Shown: positions 20,461-33,690, counted from the stretch's first letter. The stretch: 64,000 nt of DNA from Spiroplasma sp. TIUS-1 (GCF_010365785.1 NZ_CP048387.1:248001-312000), one strand, 5' to 3'. Notes: generated from the sequence alone by a model not told the origin. A program made the numbers and translations.

Positions 20461-21531
20461 ATGAAAAAAGATATTTTAAACAATTTAATGAATGATAATG
20501 GAGCTGACGCTGTATTATTACATTCACCACAAAACAGATTATGATTTACTAGATTTAGTTCATCACTTGGTTATGTTTTATTTTCTAAAAACAAAACATA
20601 CTTATTGATTGACGGCAGATATCATACAATGGCAATTGAATCAAAAGAATTAATTAACGTTGATGAGATTATTAATATGAATAACGCTTCGAAACAAATC
20701 AATGAATTAATTCAAAAGCTAAATATTAAAAAAATGATTATTGAATCAGATTGAGTTTATGTAAATCAATTTGATTCATGATCAAAAATATTTAAGGCCA
20801 AACTTATAAAAACAGATACATCAAAAATTAGAATGATTAAAGATCAATGGGAAATTGATCAAATTAGAAAAGCATGTGATATTACAAACTTAGTTTTTGA
20901 AAAGGTTTTGAAAAATATCAAAATTGGAATGTCAGAGTTGGAGATTGCTAGATTTGTATCAAATCAGTTCTTGGAATTGGGAGCTCAAAAATTAAGTTTT
21001 GATACAATTGTTGCAAGTGGGGAAATGAATGGTTCTATGCCACATGCTACTCCGTCTAATAGAACTATTAAAGAGGGAGATTTTGTAACTTTAGATATGG
21101 GATGTTATGTTAATGGGTATTGTTCAGATCAAACTCGTACATTTGCAATTGGAGAAACAATTAATCCAAAACTAATAGATATTTACCAAACAGTTTTAGA
21201 ATCTCAACAAAAAGGTATAAGTGCGTTGAAAGAAGGTATTTCTTCTGGAGATATTCATAAAATATGTTTTGATTATATTGAATCAAAAGGTTATGGTGAG
21301 TACTTTACGCATGGAACAGGTCATGGTTTAGGAATAGAAATTCATGAAGAACCATATAATGCCAAAAACCAAACAGAAATATTAAGAGCTGGTATGACAG
21401 TAACTGTTGAACCTGGAATTTATATTCCAGGTTTGGGAGGAGTTAGAATTGAAGATGATCTTTTAGTTACAAAAGATGGATTTGAATATTTAACAACTGC
21501 AAGACGAGAACTAATACATATCAAGGGATAA
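20461..21531 (+). CDS. pepP: Xaa-Pro aminopeptidase (M24 family)
   Basis: The 356-residue metallopeptidase removes N-terminal residues preceding proline and serves peptide recycling. The N-terminal creatinase-like domain spans about residues 1-125. The pita-bread catalytic domain supplies the five metal ligands: Asp in LDMG, Asp in SDQTR, His in THGTGHGLG, Glu in VEPGIY and Glu in RIEDD. Four TGA Trp codons occur in the first 120 residues, so the standard code would hide this domain. It is followed closely by plsX. Confidence 0.94.
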
Positions 21532-21569
21532 TTTTATTTAATATATAATTATAAAAATAAGAGGTCATA

Positions 21570-22568
21570 ATGATTAAAATAGCATTCGACGTAATGGGTT
21601 CAGACAAAGGTCCTAAATACGCAATTAGAGCAGCAGTAAATTTTTTGAAAAAAAATAATGATACAGAACTCCACTTAGTAGGACAACAAGAAATTATTGA
21701 ATCTGAGTTAAAGTTGAACAAATATAAAGGGACGAATATTGTAATTCATAATGCAACAGAAGTGATTGAAATGACTGATGGTATTTTGAGTATAAGAAGA
21801 AAAACAGATGCATCAATGGTAGTTGCTTTAAAATTAGTTAAAGAAAAAATTTGTGATGGTATGTTAACTTCAGGTGCTTCTGCTCCTTATATAGCTGGAT
21901 GTCATTTCATATTGGGAGAGTTTGAAGGTATTTCAAAACCAGGATTTATGCCAGTTATCCCAACTGAAGTAAAAGGTAAGGCTACTGCTTTATTAGATGT
22001 TGGAGCTAATTTAGAAAACTCACCAGAAGATTTAATAAACTTTGCTTTAATGGCAAATATTTATATGATTGAAATTATGGGAAATGAAAATCCAAAAATT
22101 GGTTTACTAAATATTGGTGAAGAAAAATCCAAAGGTTTACCTTTACAAGTTGAAACATATAAATTGTTAGAAGCAAGAAATGATGTTAACTTTATTGGGA
22201 ATGTTGAAGGTTATGAAATTTTTACTAACAAAGCAGATATCATTGTCTCTGATGGATACTCGGGTAATATTATGTTGAAAACAATGGAAGGAGCTGCAAA
22301 ATCAGTTTCTAGAATTATTAGTGGTCATGTTAAAAAAAATATTTTTAGAAAGATACTTGCAATACCATTAATTCCAGCTTTCAAAGGTGCTAAAAAACAT
22401 CTTGATGTTCGTGAATATGGTGGAGCTATTTTATTAGGTGTTGATGGTATAGCTTTTAAAGCTCATGGTTCATCTGATGAAGTTGGTTTTGCAGCAACTA
22501 TAACAATGGTTCATCAAGCAATTTCTCGTGAAGTTCTAAGTAAGATGAAAGCAAAATTAGGTAAATAA
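21570..22568 (+). CDS. plsX: Phosphate acyltransferase PlsX
   Basis: The 332-residue enzyme makes acyl-phosphate from acyl-ACP for phosphatidic acid synthesis. It starts IKIAFDVMGSDKGP, close to the family signature, and has GANLENSPEDL, GNVEGYEIF, DIIVSDGYSGNIMLK and the GGAILLGVDG segment near the end. rnc follows after one base, the common plsX-rnc pairing of Mollicutes. A GAGG ribosome binding site is present. Confidence 0.96.
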   Translation: MIKIAFDVMGSDKGPKYAIRAAVNFLKKNNDTELHLVGQQEIIESELKLNKYKGTNIVIHNATEVIEMTDGILSIRRKTDASMVVALKLVKEKICDGMLTSGASAPYIAGCHFILGEFEGISKPGFMPVIPTEVKGKATALLDVGANLENSPEDLINFALMANIYMIEIMGNENPKIGLLNIGEEKSKGLPLQVETYKLLEARNDVNFIGNVEGYEIFTNKADIIVSDGYSGNIMLKTMEGAAKSVSRIISGHVKKNIFRKILAIPLIPAFKGAKKHLDVREYGGAILLGVDGIAFKAHGSSDEVGFAATITMVHQAISREVLSKMKAKLGK

Positions 22569-22569
22569 T

Positions 22570-23268
22570 ATGCAAACAAAAAGAACACTAAAAGAATTAA
22601 TGTCTTCATTGGGTATTGAAATCAATGATATTGATATCTTTGATGAAGCATTAACTCATAACTCATGAGCTAACGAAACGGGTAATTCTAAAACTTATCA
22701 AAGACTAGAATTTTTGGGAGATGCAATCTTGCAGATGAAAGTTAGCGAATATTTATTTAATAATTTTGCAACCTTCAATGAGGGATCTCTTACAAAATAT
22801 AGAAGTGCAATGGTTCGTGAAGAATCATTAGCATTTGTTGCAAAAAATTTAGAGTTAGGTCAATATATTAAATTAGGTATTGGAGAAATAAATAGTAAAG
22901 GTCATGAAAAAGCTTCAATGTTATGTGATATATTTGAATCACTAACTGCCGCAATTTATTTAGATCAAGGCATTGAAAAAGTTAATAGTTGATTAGAACA
23001 AACACTATTCAAATCATCAAATGTTAACTACTTTATAGAACAAACACATGATTATAAATCTGAATTACAAGAAGTCATTCAATTAGAAAATAGAAGTGAA
23101 TTGGAATATAAAGTTATTGATAAACAGACAAATGACTATAATCAAACTACTTTCAAGGTTGCCATAATTATTGATAATAAAACTTATGGAACTGGTGAGG
23201 GAACAAATAAAAAAGCCGCAGAACAAGCAGCAGCAAAATCAGCAATTTCTAAAATGAAAAAGAGATAA
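22570..23268 (+). CDS. rnc: Ribonuclease III
   Basis: The 232-residue endonuclease cleaves double-stranded RNA, including the long processing stems flanking 16S and 23S rRNA seen in this window. The catalytic signature [11 protein letters not shown] and the second acidic motif [13 protein letters not shown] are present, followed by a C-terminal double-stranded RNA-binding domain with [17 protein letters not shown]. Two TGA Trp codons are present. The start lies one base after the plsX stop. Confidence 0.96.
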
Positions 23269-23269
23269 T

Positions 23270-23300
23270 AAAAAGTACATAATATGTACTTTTTATTTTT
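23270..23300. terminator. Bidirectional terminator between rnc and rarA
   Basis: AAAAAGTACAT pairs with ATGTACTTTTT. The rarA stop codon is embedded in its distal T tract. Confidence 0.85.
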
Positions 23301-24525
23301 GTTTCATTTTTAAATATAAATCATAAACTCGTTTTTCATATGCTGAATGGGGTTTGTTTTTATAATATTTTTTATCCTTGATTTCATTTGGTAGATATTG
23401 TTGTTCTACTCAATCGTTTTTATAATTGTGGGCATATTTATATCCAATGCCACGACCAAGTTTTGTGGCAGATTTATAATGAGCATCTTTTAAGTGATCA
23501 GGTACATCATAGATTAATCCTTCTTGTACGTCTTTAACTGCATCAGTAGTTGCTAAATATGCTGAATTAGATTTTTCACTTAATGCCATATCAACAATTG
23601 CTAAACCCAACGGGATAATGCCTTCAGGAAATCCAATTTGTCTAAAAGCATTTGTTGCTTGTAAAACGCGTGGAGGGATTGAGGGATTTGCCATTCCAAT
23701 ATCTTCATAAGCCATTATTACCATTCTTCTCATTAGAGTTTCATAATCTCCAATTTCATAAAGTCTTGCAAAATAATATAGTGCAGCATCAACATCGCTT
23801 CCTCTAATTGACTTTTGTAATGCAGACTTTAAATCGTGGAAATCGTCCCCATAAGCTCCACTTGGATTTTTAGCATTGGGAACAATTTTTATAACATCTT
23901 CAGCTTTAATTTCTTGACTCGGATATAGTTTTAAAAATAACTCTAAACTGTTTATTAGAGATCTAACATCACCAGAAGATATCTCACATAGGTGTTCTAA
24001 AGCTATATCTTCAATTTTTAAATCAATCACATTATCTTTAATTAATTTTTTAATATAACTAAACATATCACTACTATCAATACGCTTTAATTCAATAATA
24101 TTGGCTCGTGATCTGATAGCAGGATTAATTACGAAGTAGGGATTTTCTGTTGTTGTAGCAAATAATTTAACATTTCCTTTTTCAATATATTCTAAAAGAA
24201 TATCTTGTTTATCTTTATTCATTCTATGAATTTCATCAATTATTAAAATGAAGTTTTCTTCATTAATAGCTCTATCTATTATCTTGTTTAACTTTTCTTT
24301 TTTATCATAAGATGCATTGAACATATCATATTTAATACCAAGATCTTTTGCTAAAGCAATTGCAAATGTTGTTTTACCAGTTCCACTTGGTCCATAAAAA
24401 ATTAACGAAGTACAAAATTTATTCTCAATCATTCTTGAAATTAGACCGTCTTTATTAAGTAAGTGTTTTTGTCCAATTATATCTTTAATAGATTCAGGTC
24501 TTAGTAGGTAAGCTAAAGGTTTCAT
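23293..24525 (-). CDS. rarA: Replication-associated recombination protein A (AAA ATPase)
   Basis: The 410-residue MgsA/RarA/WRNIP1-type AAA ATPase acts at stalled replication forks. The N-terminus MKPLAYLLRPESIKDIIGQ is typical, Walker A is GPSGTGKT, Walker B is IIDEIH, and sensor 1 is in ATTTENP. The C-terminal tetramerisation part includes YEDIGMANP. A TGA Trp codon followed by 38 residues completes the C-terminus. It is inverted relative to rnc and smc, which are adjacent in many Mollicutes, and so looks inserted between them. Confidence 0.95.
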
Positions 24526-24671
24526 AATAGTTTTCCTCTTTAATTTAATTATATGTTAAACCAATGTAATCAATAAAAATACTAGAGATTTTCCTGGATT
24601 AGAGTTAGGTATTTTTTTAGTAATAATAAGTCATATTTATATATAATAAGAGGGATAACAAGGGAGTCTTT

Positions 24672-27623
24672 ATGATTTTTATTAAGAAATTTGAAGCAAA
24701 CGGATTTAAATCTTTTGCCGATACTACAATATTAAATTTTGATTATTCAATGACTGGAATTGTAGGACCAAATGGAAGTGGTAAATCTAATATTACTGAT
24801 GCTATCAGATGAGCTTTAGGGGAAGTATCTCCTAAATCTTTGCGTGGTGGAAGTATGGAAGATGTTGTTTTTGCAGGTTCTGTATCTCGTAAGGCTTTGA
24901 ATTTAGCTGAAGTCACAGTTACATTTGATAATACAAAGCGAGTGTTTAAATCATTAGATTTTGATGAAGTTGCGATTACTCGTAAGTATTTTAAAGATAC
25001 TAAAGACTCAGAATACTTTATCAATAAAGCACGTGTGAGACAAAAAGATGTTCAAGAGGCAGCTCTAGAAACAGGTATTACAAAATCATCACTTGCAGTT
25101 ATTTCTCAAGGTACAATCTCAAGATTTGCTGAAGCTAAACCAGAAGAAAGAAGAAATATTTTTGATGATGCTGCAGGTATTTCAATTTATAAAAAACGCA
25201 AGGATGAGTCAGTTAGAAAATTAGTTCGTACTGAAGAGAACTTAATGCGTGTAAATGATATTGTTAACGAAATTGAAAGAAAACTTCCTGCATTAAAAAG
25301 ACAAGCTGAAAAAGCAAGACAATATAAAGTTCATTGAGATGAACTGCGTGTAATTGAAATTGCTATTTTAGTAAAAGATATTCAAATGTATGAAAATAGG
25401 TTGAATGAAATTAATGATAATTCATTAGATATTAGATCTCAAATTTCTGAAATTCAAAAAGAATTGGATGTTAAGCAAAGTGAATACAATTCAATTTATG
25501 CTAAATCATTTGAAACAGAAAACCAATTAGAATTATTAAATGCAAAGTTCTCTAAAACAATTGAAAAGATTAGTGAATTTAAAGTATTAAAGATAAATCT
25601 TGAATCAAAGAAAAATACAACAAACTTAAATCAAGAAGAATATAAAATTAATGACATTAAAAATGCAGTTAGAGAAATTCAAATTAAGTTACATGCAGAA
25701 GAAGAAAACTATAAAACTTTAATTGAAGAAAAGAATTCTAAAAATGCATTGAAAGAAGAACTTGCTAGAAAGCGTTTTGATTTAAACAATGAATTAGAGT
25801 CTGTAAAAAGACAACTATCAAGATTAGAATCAACGATTGAAATAAAGTCTTCTTCATCACATCAAAGAGATGGAATGCACCGTGGTGTTGCAGCCATTAT
25901 GGAAAATAAAAAAACAATGCCAGGAATTATAGGCACAGTTGCTGATCTTATCAAAGTAGATGATAAATTTGACACAGCTATATCAGCATTGATTTCAGGT
26001 TCAGCACAAAGTATTGTTGCAAGTGATACTCGTATAGTTAAACAAGCAATTAGTTTTTTAAAACAAAATAATGTAGGATTTGCAACTTTCTTACCAATGG
26101 ATAATATTCGCGCAAATAGAATTCCTGACGATATAAAATTTGCAATTGAAAAAGCAAAAGGTTTTGTATCATTTGCGAATAATGCTATTAATATTGAGAA
26201 AAAATATCAAAGCATTGTTGATTACTTGTGTGGTACTTCAATTATTATTGATGAATATGATAACGCAGTTAATGTATCAAAAATGGTAAATCAAAGATAC
26301 AACATTGTTACATTAGACGGAGAAAGAATTCTGCCTAATGGTGCAATTGTCGGGGGTAAAAGAAACTTTAAAAAACTTTCTTATAACCCATTAGAAGAAA
26401 TAGAAAAGCTTACTGCTGAAAAAAATGAAAAAGAAGAGTTAGAAAGAAATTTAAAGTCTCAAATATTTGAACTATCATCACAAATTGATGTGACATATGA
26501 TGAAATATCTGGTACACAATCTGCTTTAGGTACTTCAAGACAAATGCAAGATCGTCTTGAAGTTAGTGAAGAAAGATTACGTGAAGAATATCGTGTCTTG
26601 ACTGGTAAACAATTAGGTAATGAAAAACTTGATGAAACTTCAATTGATTCTCAAATTATTGAGGCAATTGAAAAAATAGGGCAATTGGAAAACTTTAAAG
26701 TTCAAGCTCAACAAAAAATTACAATATTGAGAAATACAAAAATTAAATACAGTAATAAACAAAGTGAGTTAAATACTGCAATCTTGGAAAGCAGACAAAT
26801 GCTGGATAGATTAAAAGAGCAAATGTCTTCAATGAATACAGATGGTTCTCTTTTAACAGAAAGAAAAACAAATAGTTTACAAAGACTTGCTCAAGATTAT
26901 AACTTAACTTTTGAAACAGCAAGCGCTCTTGAACAACCTTCAATACTTGACGAAGAAAAAACAAGAGCTCGAGTAGCTGAACTGCGTGTGATTATTAAAG
27001 ATTTAGGAAATGTAAATATTGATTCTATTGAAGAATATGAAACTGAAAATGAAAGATATGAAGAATATCAAAAACAAGTAAAAGACATTCTAGAAGGATT
27101 GAACAACATAAAAGAAGCCATAAAAGAAATGGATACTAAAATGGTTGATCAATTTGTTGAAGTTATTACTGAAGTTAATAAAGCATTACCTGAGACTTTC
27201 AAAACTTTATTTGGTGGTGGTACTGCCGAAGTATTCTTTACAGAACCAAATAATATTTTAGAAACAGGAGTTGACATTAAAGTAAATCCTCCAGGTAAAA
27301 AAATATCAAATCTTAACTTGCTTTCAGGGGGAGAAAAATCACTTGTCGCATTGACAGTGTTATTCTCAATTCTAAAAGTTAGACCTTTACCAATTGTTAT
27401 TCTTGATGAGGTTGAGGCTCCTTTAGACGTTGCTAACGTTGAGCGTTTTGCCAAGCATGTTAAAACATTTACAAAAGACACACAATTTATGATTGTGACT
27501 CATCGTCAAGGAACTATGGAAAATTGTGATGTACTATTTGGTGCAACAATGGAACAAAAAGGTATTACAAAAATAGTCCAAATTAGATTAGTTGATGCTA
27601 AACAAATGACTAGTGAAAACTAG
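24672..27623 (+). CDS. smc: Chromosome segregation protein SMC
   Basis: The 983-residue ATPase compacts and segregates the chromosome. The N-terminal head has Walker [10 protein letters not shown] (about 32-40). Two long coiled-coil arms flank a hinge around residues 420-560 ([16 protein letters not shown] onward). The C-terminal head has the ABC signature LSGGEK and Walker [11 protein letters not shown]. Overall length is somewhat shorter than the 1150-1190 of Bacillus SMC, with the shortening in the coils. A TATAAT box (24642-24647) and a GGGAG site precede the start. scpA and scpB are not in the window. Confidence 0.96.
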
Positions 27624-27637
27624 CAGGAAATAAACAC

Positions 27638-28738
27638 ATGAAAAAAAAGACAATCATTTTTATTGCAATAATAGTTTCGGCTGTTATTTCAATTTTTGTA
27701 TGATCAATATCTATGCCAAGTAGACTTGTTTACTTTGGAGGTTCTTCAAGTGTAAACCCATTTATGCAAATTGCAACAAAGGAATTTGATAAAGGTAAGA
27801 ACTATGAAGTTATTTATAATTCGAATGGTTCTCAAAATGGGGTTAGATCTGTAGAAAATGGTACATATTCTGTAGGAATGATTTCAAAAGAAATAAAGGA
27901 AAACACTCTTTCTAAAGGGAGTGTATTTTCTAATTATGAATCAGTTGATGAAGACCTAACAGACCCAGCACATTTACATGAATTTTCAGTTGCTGTTAAA
28001 AATGATAATAGTATAAATGCAATTGAATTTGCAATTGATGCAATTGTTATTATGTATAATCCTCCAGCTTGACTAGATGATGAAATGTTAAATAGCATTG
28101 ATATTGATTTATCTAAAAAAGAACATAAGGATATTATTAAAGAGATTTATTCAAATTCAAAATATACTTGAAGAGATTTTTTATTAGATATAAATAAAGG
28201 AAATAAACAATTACTAAATAAAATCTCACTTCAATCAAATGTGGATCTATTGGTGCCAATATCAAGAGAATCAGGTTCTGGAACAAGAAAATCATTTGAT
28301 GACTTTTTTGGGATAACAAATGTTGATTCAGGAACAGCTAATTCAAATGGTTCTATGATTACACAACTTAGAGATACAAATGGGTCATTTGGATATGTGT
28401 CATATGGCTTTTATAAAAATAGTCAAAATAATAACCTACAAACACCTTGAATTAACAGTCACAGATTAGGACAAGATGGTGAAGTCGAAATCAAAAATAG
28501 TAGTATTATTTCTGAACATGATGGAATGCTAAATGAAGAATATATTAGACAAGGTTACTATTTATTAAAAAGACCATTTATTATGTTGTTTAGTTCTTCT
28601 GATAAAAAAGTAGATATTGTTCTTGAATTCGTTGAATTCTTAGTTTCTGAAAAAGCAAAACATGCCTATGAAGAAGAAGGATTGGTCCCAAAAATGGGAT
28701 ACCTAAAAAATGGTGGTATTAAAACTAATGATTATTAA
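27638..28738 (+). CDS. pstS: Phosphate ABC transporter substrate-binding protein PstS
   Basis: The 366-residue PBP-like protein binds inorganic phosphate outside the membrane. It retains the phosphate-contact motif GSSSVNP near the N-terminus and ISRESGSGTRKSF in the middle. The N-terminal hydrophobic segment (about 5-25) is not followed by a lipobox Cys, so it appears anchored by a membrane helix rather than lipidated. It is the first gene of pstS-pstCA-pstB-phoU and starts 14 bases after smc without an intervening terminator. Confidence 0.92.
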
Positions 28739-28761
28739 TAAAAAAATAAAAGGGAAATAAA

Positions 28762-30852
28762 ATGAAACCAACAGAATCGTCACAATTTAAAATGCCGAAA
28801 CAAAGTTTTTCTAAGAAAGATCAAGTATTTAAATGAAGTATCATTTCAGTTACTAGTTTAGTATTAGTTATTTTAGCTGTTATAGTAGGATTTATTATTT
28901 TTCAGGCAACACCAGGATTTCTTGGTGGTGAAATATCAATTTGACAATTTTTATTCACAAATAATTGAAACCCTGATGGCGGAACCTATGGAATAGCAGG
29001 AATTGTATTATCAACAATGACAATGTTGTTCATTTCGTTAATAATAGCTGTTCCATTAACTATATTTTCTTCACTATTTATTAGTGAATATCTAAATCAA
29101 AAATCAAAAAAAGTAGTTATTACTACAATTCAATTACTTGCAGGTATTCCTTCAGTTGTATTTGGATTATTTGCAATTGATTTTATTGGTCCAATCTTTG
29201 TTAAAATGGGAGCTAGCTCAAGTTATAACATGATGACAGCTTCAACAACTTTGGCTTTCATGGCTCTACCAACAATGATAACATTATCAATTAATGCAAT
29301 TGAATCAGTTCCAGAATCATATAGATTTGCTTCAATTGGATTAGGTATTTCAAAAGAAAGAACTACTCATAAAATTGTTTTAAAAAGTGCAATGCCAAAA
29401 ATAATAGGGGCAATTATTATGGGTATGGCTCGTATAATTGGTGAAACAATGGCTGTTATTTTAATTGCTGGTAACTCAACATCTGGTTTAAATACAAGTG
29501 ATGGATTCTTGGGATTTATATTTTCATCAATTAGAACTCTATCAGGAACAATAGGACTAGAGATGTTAGAAAATGGAGGTTCAACTCATCAATCAGCACT
29601 GTACGCTATTGGTCTAGTACTATTCTTCTTGGTTATTGTTATAAACCTAGTAATTTTAGGTATATCAGGATCAGGTAAAAAGAAAGCTATCAAGGCAAAT
29701 AGAAATCCATCAAAACATTATAAATACAAAAATATTGAATCAAAAGGTGGAATAGAAGATGCCAAGTTATCAACTCTAATTAGAGCTGTTACAGATAATC
29801 GTGCTTTTAGAAAATTTGAATCATTTGTATTCTTAGTATTTTTTATTGGATCTGTTGCAATAATTATGTCGGTAACAGTCTTTGTAATTGGAGCAGTTAT
29901 TTTTCAAGGTTTAATTGGTTTTTCAACTAGTGCAATGATTCAAATTGATGGACAAAAATCAGGAATATTTGCAACTATTTTTGTAACATTGTTATTAGTT
30001 TTCACAACAATTGTTATAGCTATTCCTTTAGCTTTATTTGTTGCAATTTACTTCAATGAATATTCAAATGATAAATCAAAGTTCACACGTATTATTAAGT
30101 TTGCAATAAGTATACTAGCTTCAACACCATCAATTGTGTTTGGTATCTTTGGATTGACATTGTTTGTTCAAATTATGGGCATACCTTTATCTATATTAGC
30201 TGCGTCACTTACAATGACAATGGTTATACTTCCGTCATTAATTATTTCATTTGAAGATGCTCTATCATCAGTTCCAAACATCTATAGAGAAGCAGCTTAT
30301 GGTATGGGGATGAGAAAATCTAAAATGGTATTTTTGGTTGTGTTACCAAATGCAATGCCAGGATTACTAACAGGAACTATTTTATCAACTGCTCGTATAG
30401 TTGGTGAATCAGCTCCAGTATATCTAACACTTGGTACTGTTGTAAGAATGCCCACAGAGGGATTTATGTCTCCAGGAGCAACACTTACAACAGAAATTTA
30501 TATGTTAGTTCAAGAAGGATCAAATGTTGCAGCAATGAAAGTAGCATATCAATTATCATTTATTACTTTATTATTTATATTGTTACTTAATGCTTTATCA
30601 GCATATGCAGCAAAAAGATTTAATCCTGAATATAAAAAACCAACATTTGATCAAGCATGAATGAGAAATGCTCAAGCAATTTTAGATTTTATTAAATTAA
30701 AATGACTCATTAAAATATTTAAAAAAATAGGTAATAAAATAAAAAAATGAAGTCATGCATTCAATTATAAAAATTCAAAAGAAAATATTAAACAATCAAG
30801 GGAACGTAAAAAAATAATAAAAGAAATTTATAAGGAGGTCCAAGATGAATAG
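28762..30852 (+). CDS. pstCA: Fused phosphate ABC transporter permease PstC-PstA
   Basis: The 696-residue protein contains two complete permease halves: a PstC-like half (about 20-310) and a PstA-like half (about 350-640). Each has its own EAA-type loop, seen in the ASIGLGISKERTT and AAYGMGMRKSKM segments, and a GETMAV or GESAPV motif. Separate pstC and pstA genes are usual in Firmicutes; fused forms occur in Mollicutes. A basic cytoplasmic tail with three TGA Trp codons ends the protein. Its stop overlaps the pstB start as ATGAATAG. Confidence 0.93.
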
Positions 30853-31678
30853 TGCAGAAATAATAACAGCTAATATTGATGAGGTTAAAAAACCAAAGAA
30901 ATTGCGGTTATCTCAAAAACCAGTAATTATTGAAATCAGAGATGTAAATTTTTATTACAACAATGGTCAAAAACATGTTTTGAAAGGTATTAATTTAGAT
31001 GTTAAAGAAAATAGCTGTTTAGCATTAATTGGTCCATCAGGTTGTGGTAAGTCGACATTACTAAGAAATATAAACAGAATGAATGATTTAGTTGAAGCTG
31101 CAGGAATTACTGGAGAAATTGTTTTTAATGGTGAAAACATTTTAAATGATTCAGTTGATGTAACTAAGTTGCGTGGTGAAATTGGAATGGTTTTTCAAAA
31201 AGCTAATCCATTTCCGTTCTCTATTTATGAGAATGTTGCGTTTGGACCAAAGAACCAAGGTGTTAAAGATAAAACTATTATTAATCAGATAGTTGTTGAT
31301 TCATTAAAAAAAGCTGCTTTATGAGATGAAGTTAAGGATAATTTAAATGATTCAGCACTTGGATTAAGTGGAGGTCAACAACAAAGGTTATGTATTGCCC
31401 GAGCAATTGCTATGAAACCAAAAGTATTGTTAATGGATGAACCTACAAGTGCACTTGACCCAATTGCAACTTTAAAAGTAGAAGAACTAATATTAAAACT
31501 AAGAGATGAATACACAATAGTTATAGTTACTCACTCTATGGCTCAAGCAGCCCGCGTATCTCAGTTCACAGCATTTCTATTAAGTGGTGATTTAATAGAA
31601 TACAATAGAACAAAAAAAATATTTACAAACCCAAAAGATAGAAGAACAGAAGATTACATTTCTGGAAGATTCGGTTAG
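30845..31678 (+). CDS. pstB: Phosphate ABC transporter ATPase PstB
   Basis: The 277-residue ATPase powers Pi import through PstCA. Walker A is GPSGCGKST (from residue 63), the Q-loop is [10 protein letters not shown] as in PstB, the signature is LSGGQQQR, Walker B is [12 protein letters not shown] and the H-loop is VTHSM. An N-terminal extension of about 25 residues precedes the nucleotide domain. AAGGAGG (30833-30839) serves as the ribosome binding site within the pstCA end. One TGA Trp codon lies in the helical domain. Confidence 0.96.
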
Positions 31679-31686
31679 GAGGCAAA

Positions 31687-32376
31687 ATGGCAGTTAATAA
31701 GATTTTAGACAATGATATAAAACAAATTAAAAAAGAATTAAACTTGATGATTGAAAAAACCAAGGAACAATTTAGATTAACATTTGCTTCTCTAGTAGAA
31801 AAAGATATTGAGTTATGTAAATTAGTGATAGAAAAAGACTTAGAAATTAATAAATTGCAAAATGAGTTTATAAAGCAGGCACAATGAAAAATTGCAAAAC
31901 AACATATGGTGGCCTCAGATTTAAGATTGGCGATTGGTTCAATTATGATTGCTCGTGATTTAGAACGTACAGCCGATGTTGCAAAACACATTTGCCAGTA
32001 TTTAGTTAAATACAAACCAGAAAATATTGCTGTTGAATATATATCATCAATATTTGAAACTACAATGAAAATGTTTAACGAAGTTGCAACTCATATTGAA
32101 AATCCATTTGAGAACAGAAAAACTGAAGCTGTGCAACAACAACTTAACATTGCAAAAGCTTTTGATGAGTTATACAATAAATTAGTAGAAAATGTAGCTA
32201 AAGATAATAGATCAGAAACCATATTAACTAACTTTAGAATGGTTCGTCGTTTAAGAGATTTAGAACATGTTGGAGAATATTTACTAGGAATTGAAGAATC
32301 AATTGTATTCATTAAATCTGGTAAATTTGAAGAAATTCAAAAAGCAATTATAGAAGAAGTAAATTTAAATAAGTAG
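31687..32376 (+). CDS. phoU: Phosphate transport regulator PhoU
   Basis: The 229-residue all-helical protein contains two PhoU three-helix repeats, each with the ARDLER or RRLRDLEH metal-binding signature (RDLERTADVAKHI and RDLEHVGEYLLGI). PhoU normally restrains the Pst transporter and signals through PhoR; no phoR/phoB pair is seen here, so transporter control is the more likely role. It closes the operon eight bases after pstB; ftsY begins six bases later. Confidence 0.94.
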
Positions 32377-32382
32377 AGAAAC

Positions 32383-33690
32383 ATGGGATTTTGAAAGAAA
32401 CTAAAAGAGAGAGTTTTTAGTAGTGATACTAAAACAGAAGAAAATATTGAACAATCAGTTCAATCTTTTGTTGTTTCTGAAGAGCCAAAAATAGTTCAAC
32501 ATGATAATGAAACAAACGTAACAGAGTTAACTAATGAGGTTATTGAAATAAAATCTACAGACACTTATAATGTTGAAAATGAGTTTGTTATTCAAACTAT
32601 AAATGAAGAAAAAAGACCAATTGAAGTAAAAGAAATTAAAAGTGAACCAAATCATAATCTAAAATCTAAACCTGAATTAGTTCAAAAATCTGAAAAACAA
32701 ATTATTAAAGAATTAAAGAAAAAAAATAAGCAAGAAAAAAAAGAAGTTAAAGTTGAAAGAAAACAGCTTCAGTCAGCTCTTACATTTTCAAAAGATATTA
32801 AAAAATTATCTAAAAAATATAAAAAAATTAATAGTGAATTTTTTGAGGAATTAGAAGATGTATTAATTAAAACTGACATGGGTGTAAAAATGGTTTTACA
32901 AATTTCTAACAAGGTTCAAAAGCGTGTAAAACCAAATTCAGCACCTGAATCGATAAATGAAATTTTGGTTGAAGAGATTTATGATGCATATGACTCAGGA
33001 AGGTATGATCCTAGAATGCATTATAAAGATGGTGAATTAAATGTTTATCTAATAATGGGTGTTAATGGTGTTGGTAAAACAACATCAATTGCAAAACTCG
33101 CAAATAACTACGCAATGAATGGAAAAAAAGTTTTAATTGCAGCAGCTGATACTTTTAGAGCAGGTGCAGTTGAGCAATTAGAGAGTTGAGTAAATAATAG
33201 ATTAACTGGAGTTGATCTATTAAAACCTCATAAACCTGGAGTTGATCCTGCTTCTGTAGTTTATGATGGGATGAAAAAAGCAATTGATGGAAAGTATGAT
33301 GTTCTTTTAATTGACACAGCAGGTAGATTACAAAACAAAGTAGGTCTAATGGCTGAACTTGAAAAAATGTACAAAATAATTAAACGCACAATTCCAAAGG
33401 CACCACATGAATGTCTAATGGTTATTGATGCTACAACTGGACAAAATGGTGTAGTTCAAGCTAAACAATTTGCTGAAGTTGCTTCAGTTACTGGAATAAT
33501 CTTAACTAAGATGGATTCAACCTCAAAAGGTGGAATAGCGCTTAATATCAAAGATGTATTAAACATACCCGTTAAATTTATTGGACTTGGAGAAACTGTA
33601 AATGATTTAGTTGAGTTTAACTTAGATGAATATGTTTATGAATTAACTAAAGACTTTATGGAAGATACAAGTGAGGAAAGTGATGAATAA
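32383..33690 (+). CDS. ftsY: Signal recognition particle receptor FtsY
   Basis: The 435-residue SRP GTPase docks ribosome-SRP complexes to the membrane. Residues 1-130 form a variable, highly charged A domain rich in Glu and Lys. The NG domain follows, with P-loop GVNGVGKT (226-233), [17 protein letters not shown] and GLGE. A TGA Trp is the fourth codon. The gene follows phoU after six bases and its end overlaps ylxM by eight bases (ATGAATAA). Confidence 0.96.

Noticed and set aside
33671-33682. GTG start for ylxM four codons upstream
   Set aside because: The ribosome binding site overlaps this GTG and is correctly spaced for the ATG at 33683.
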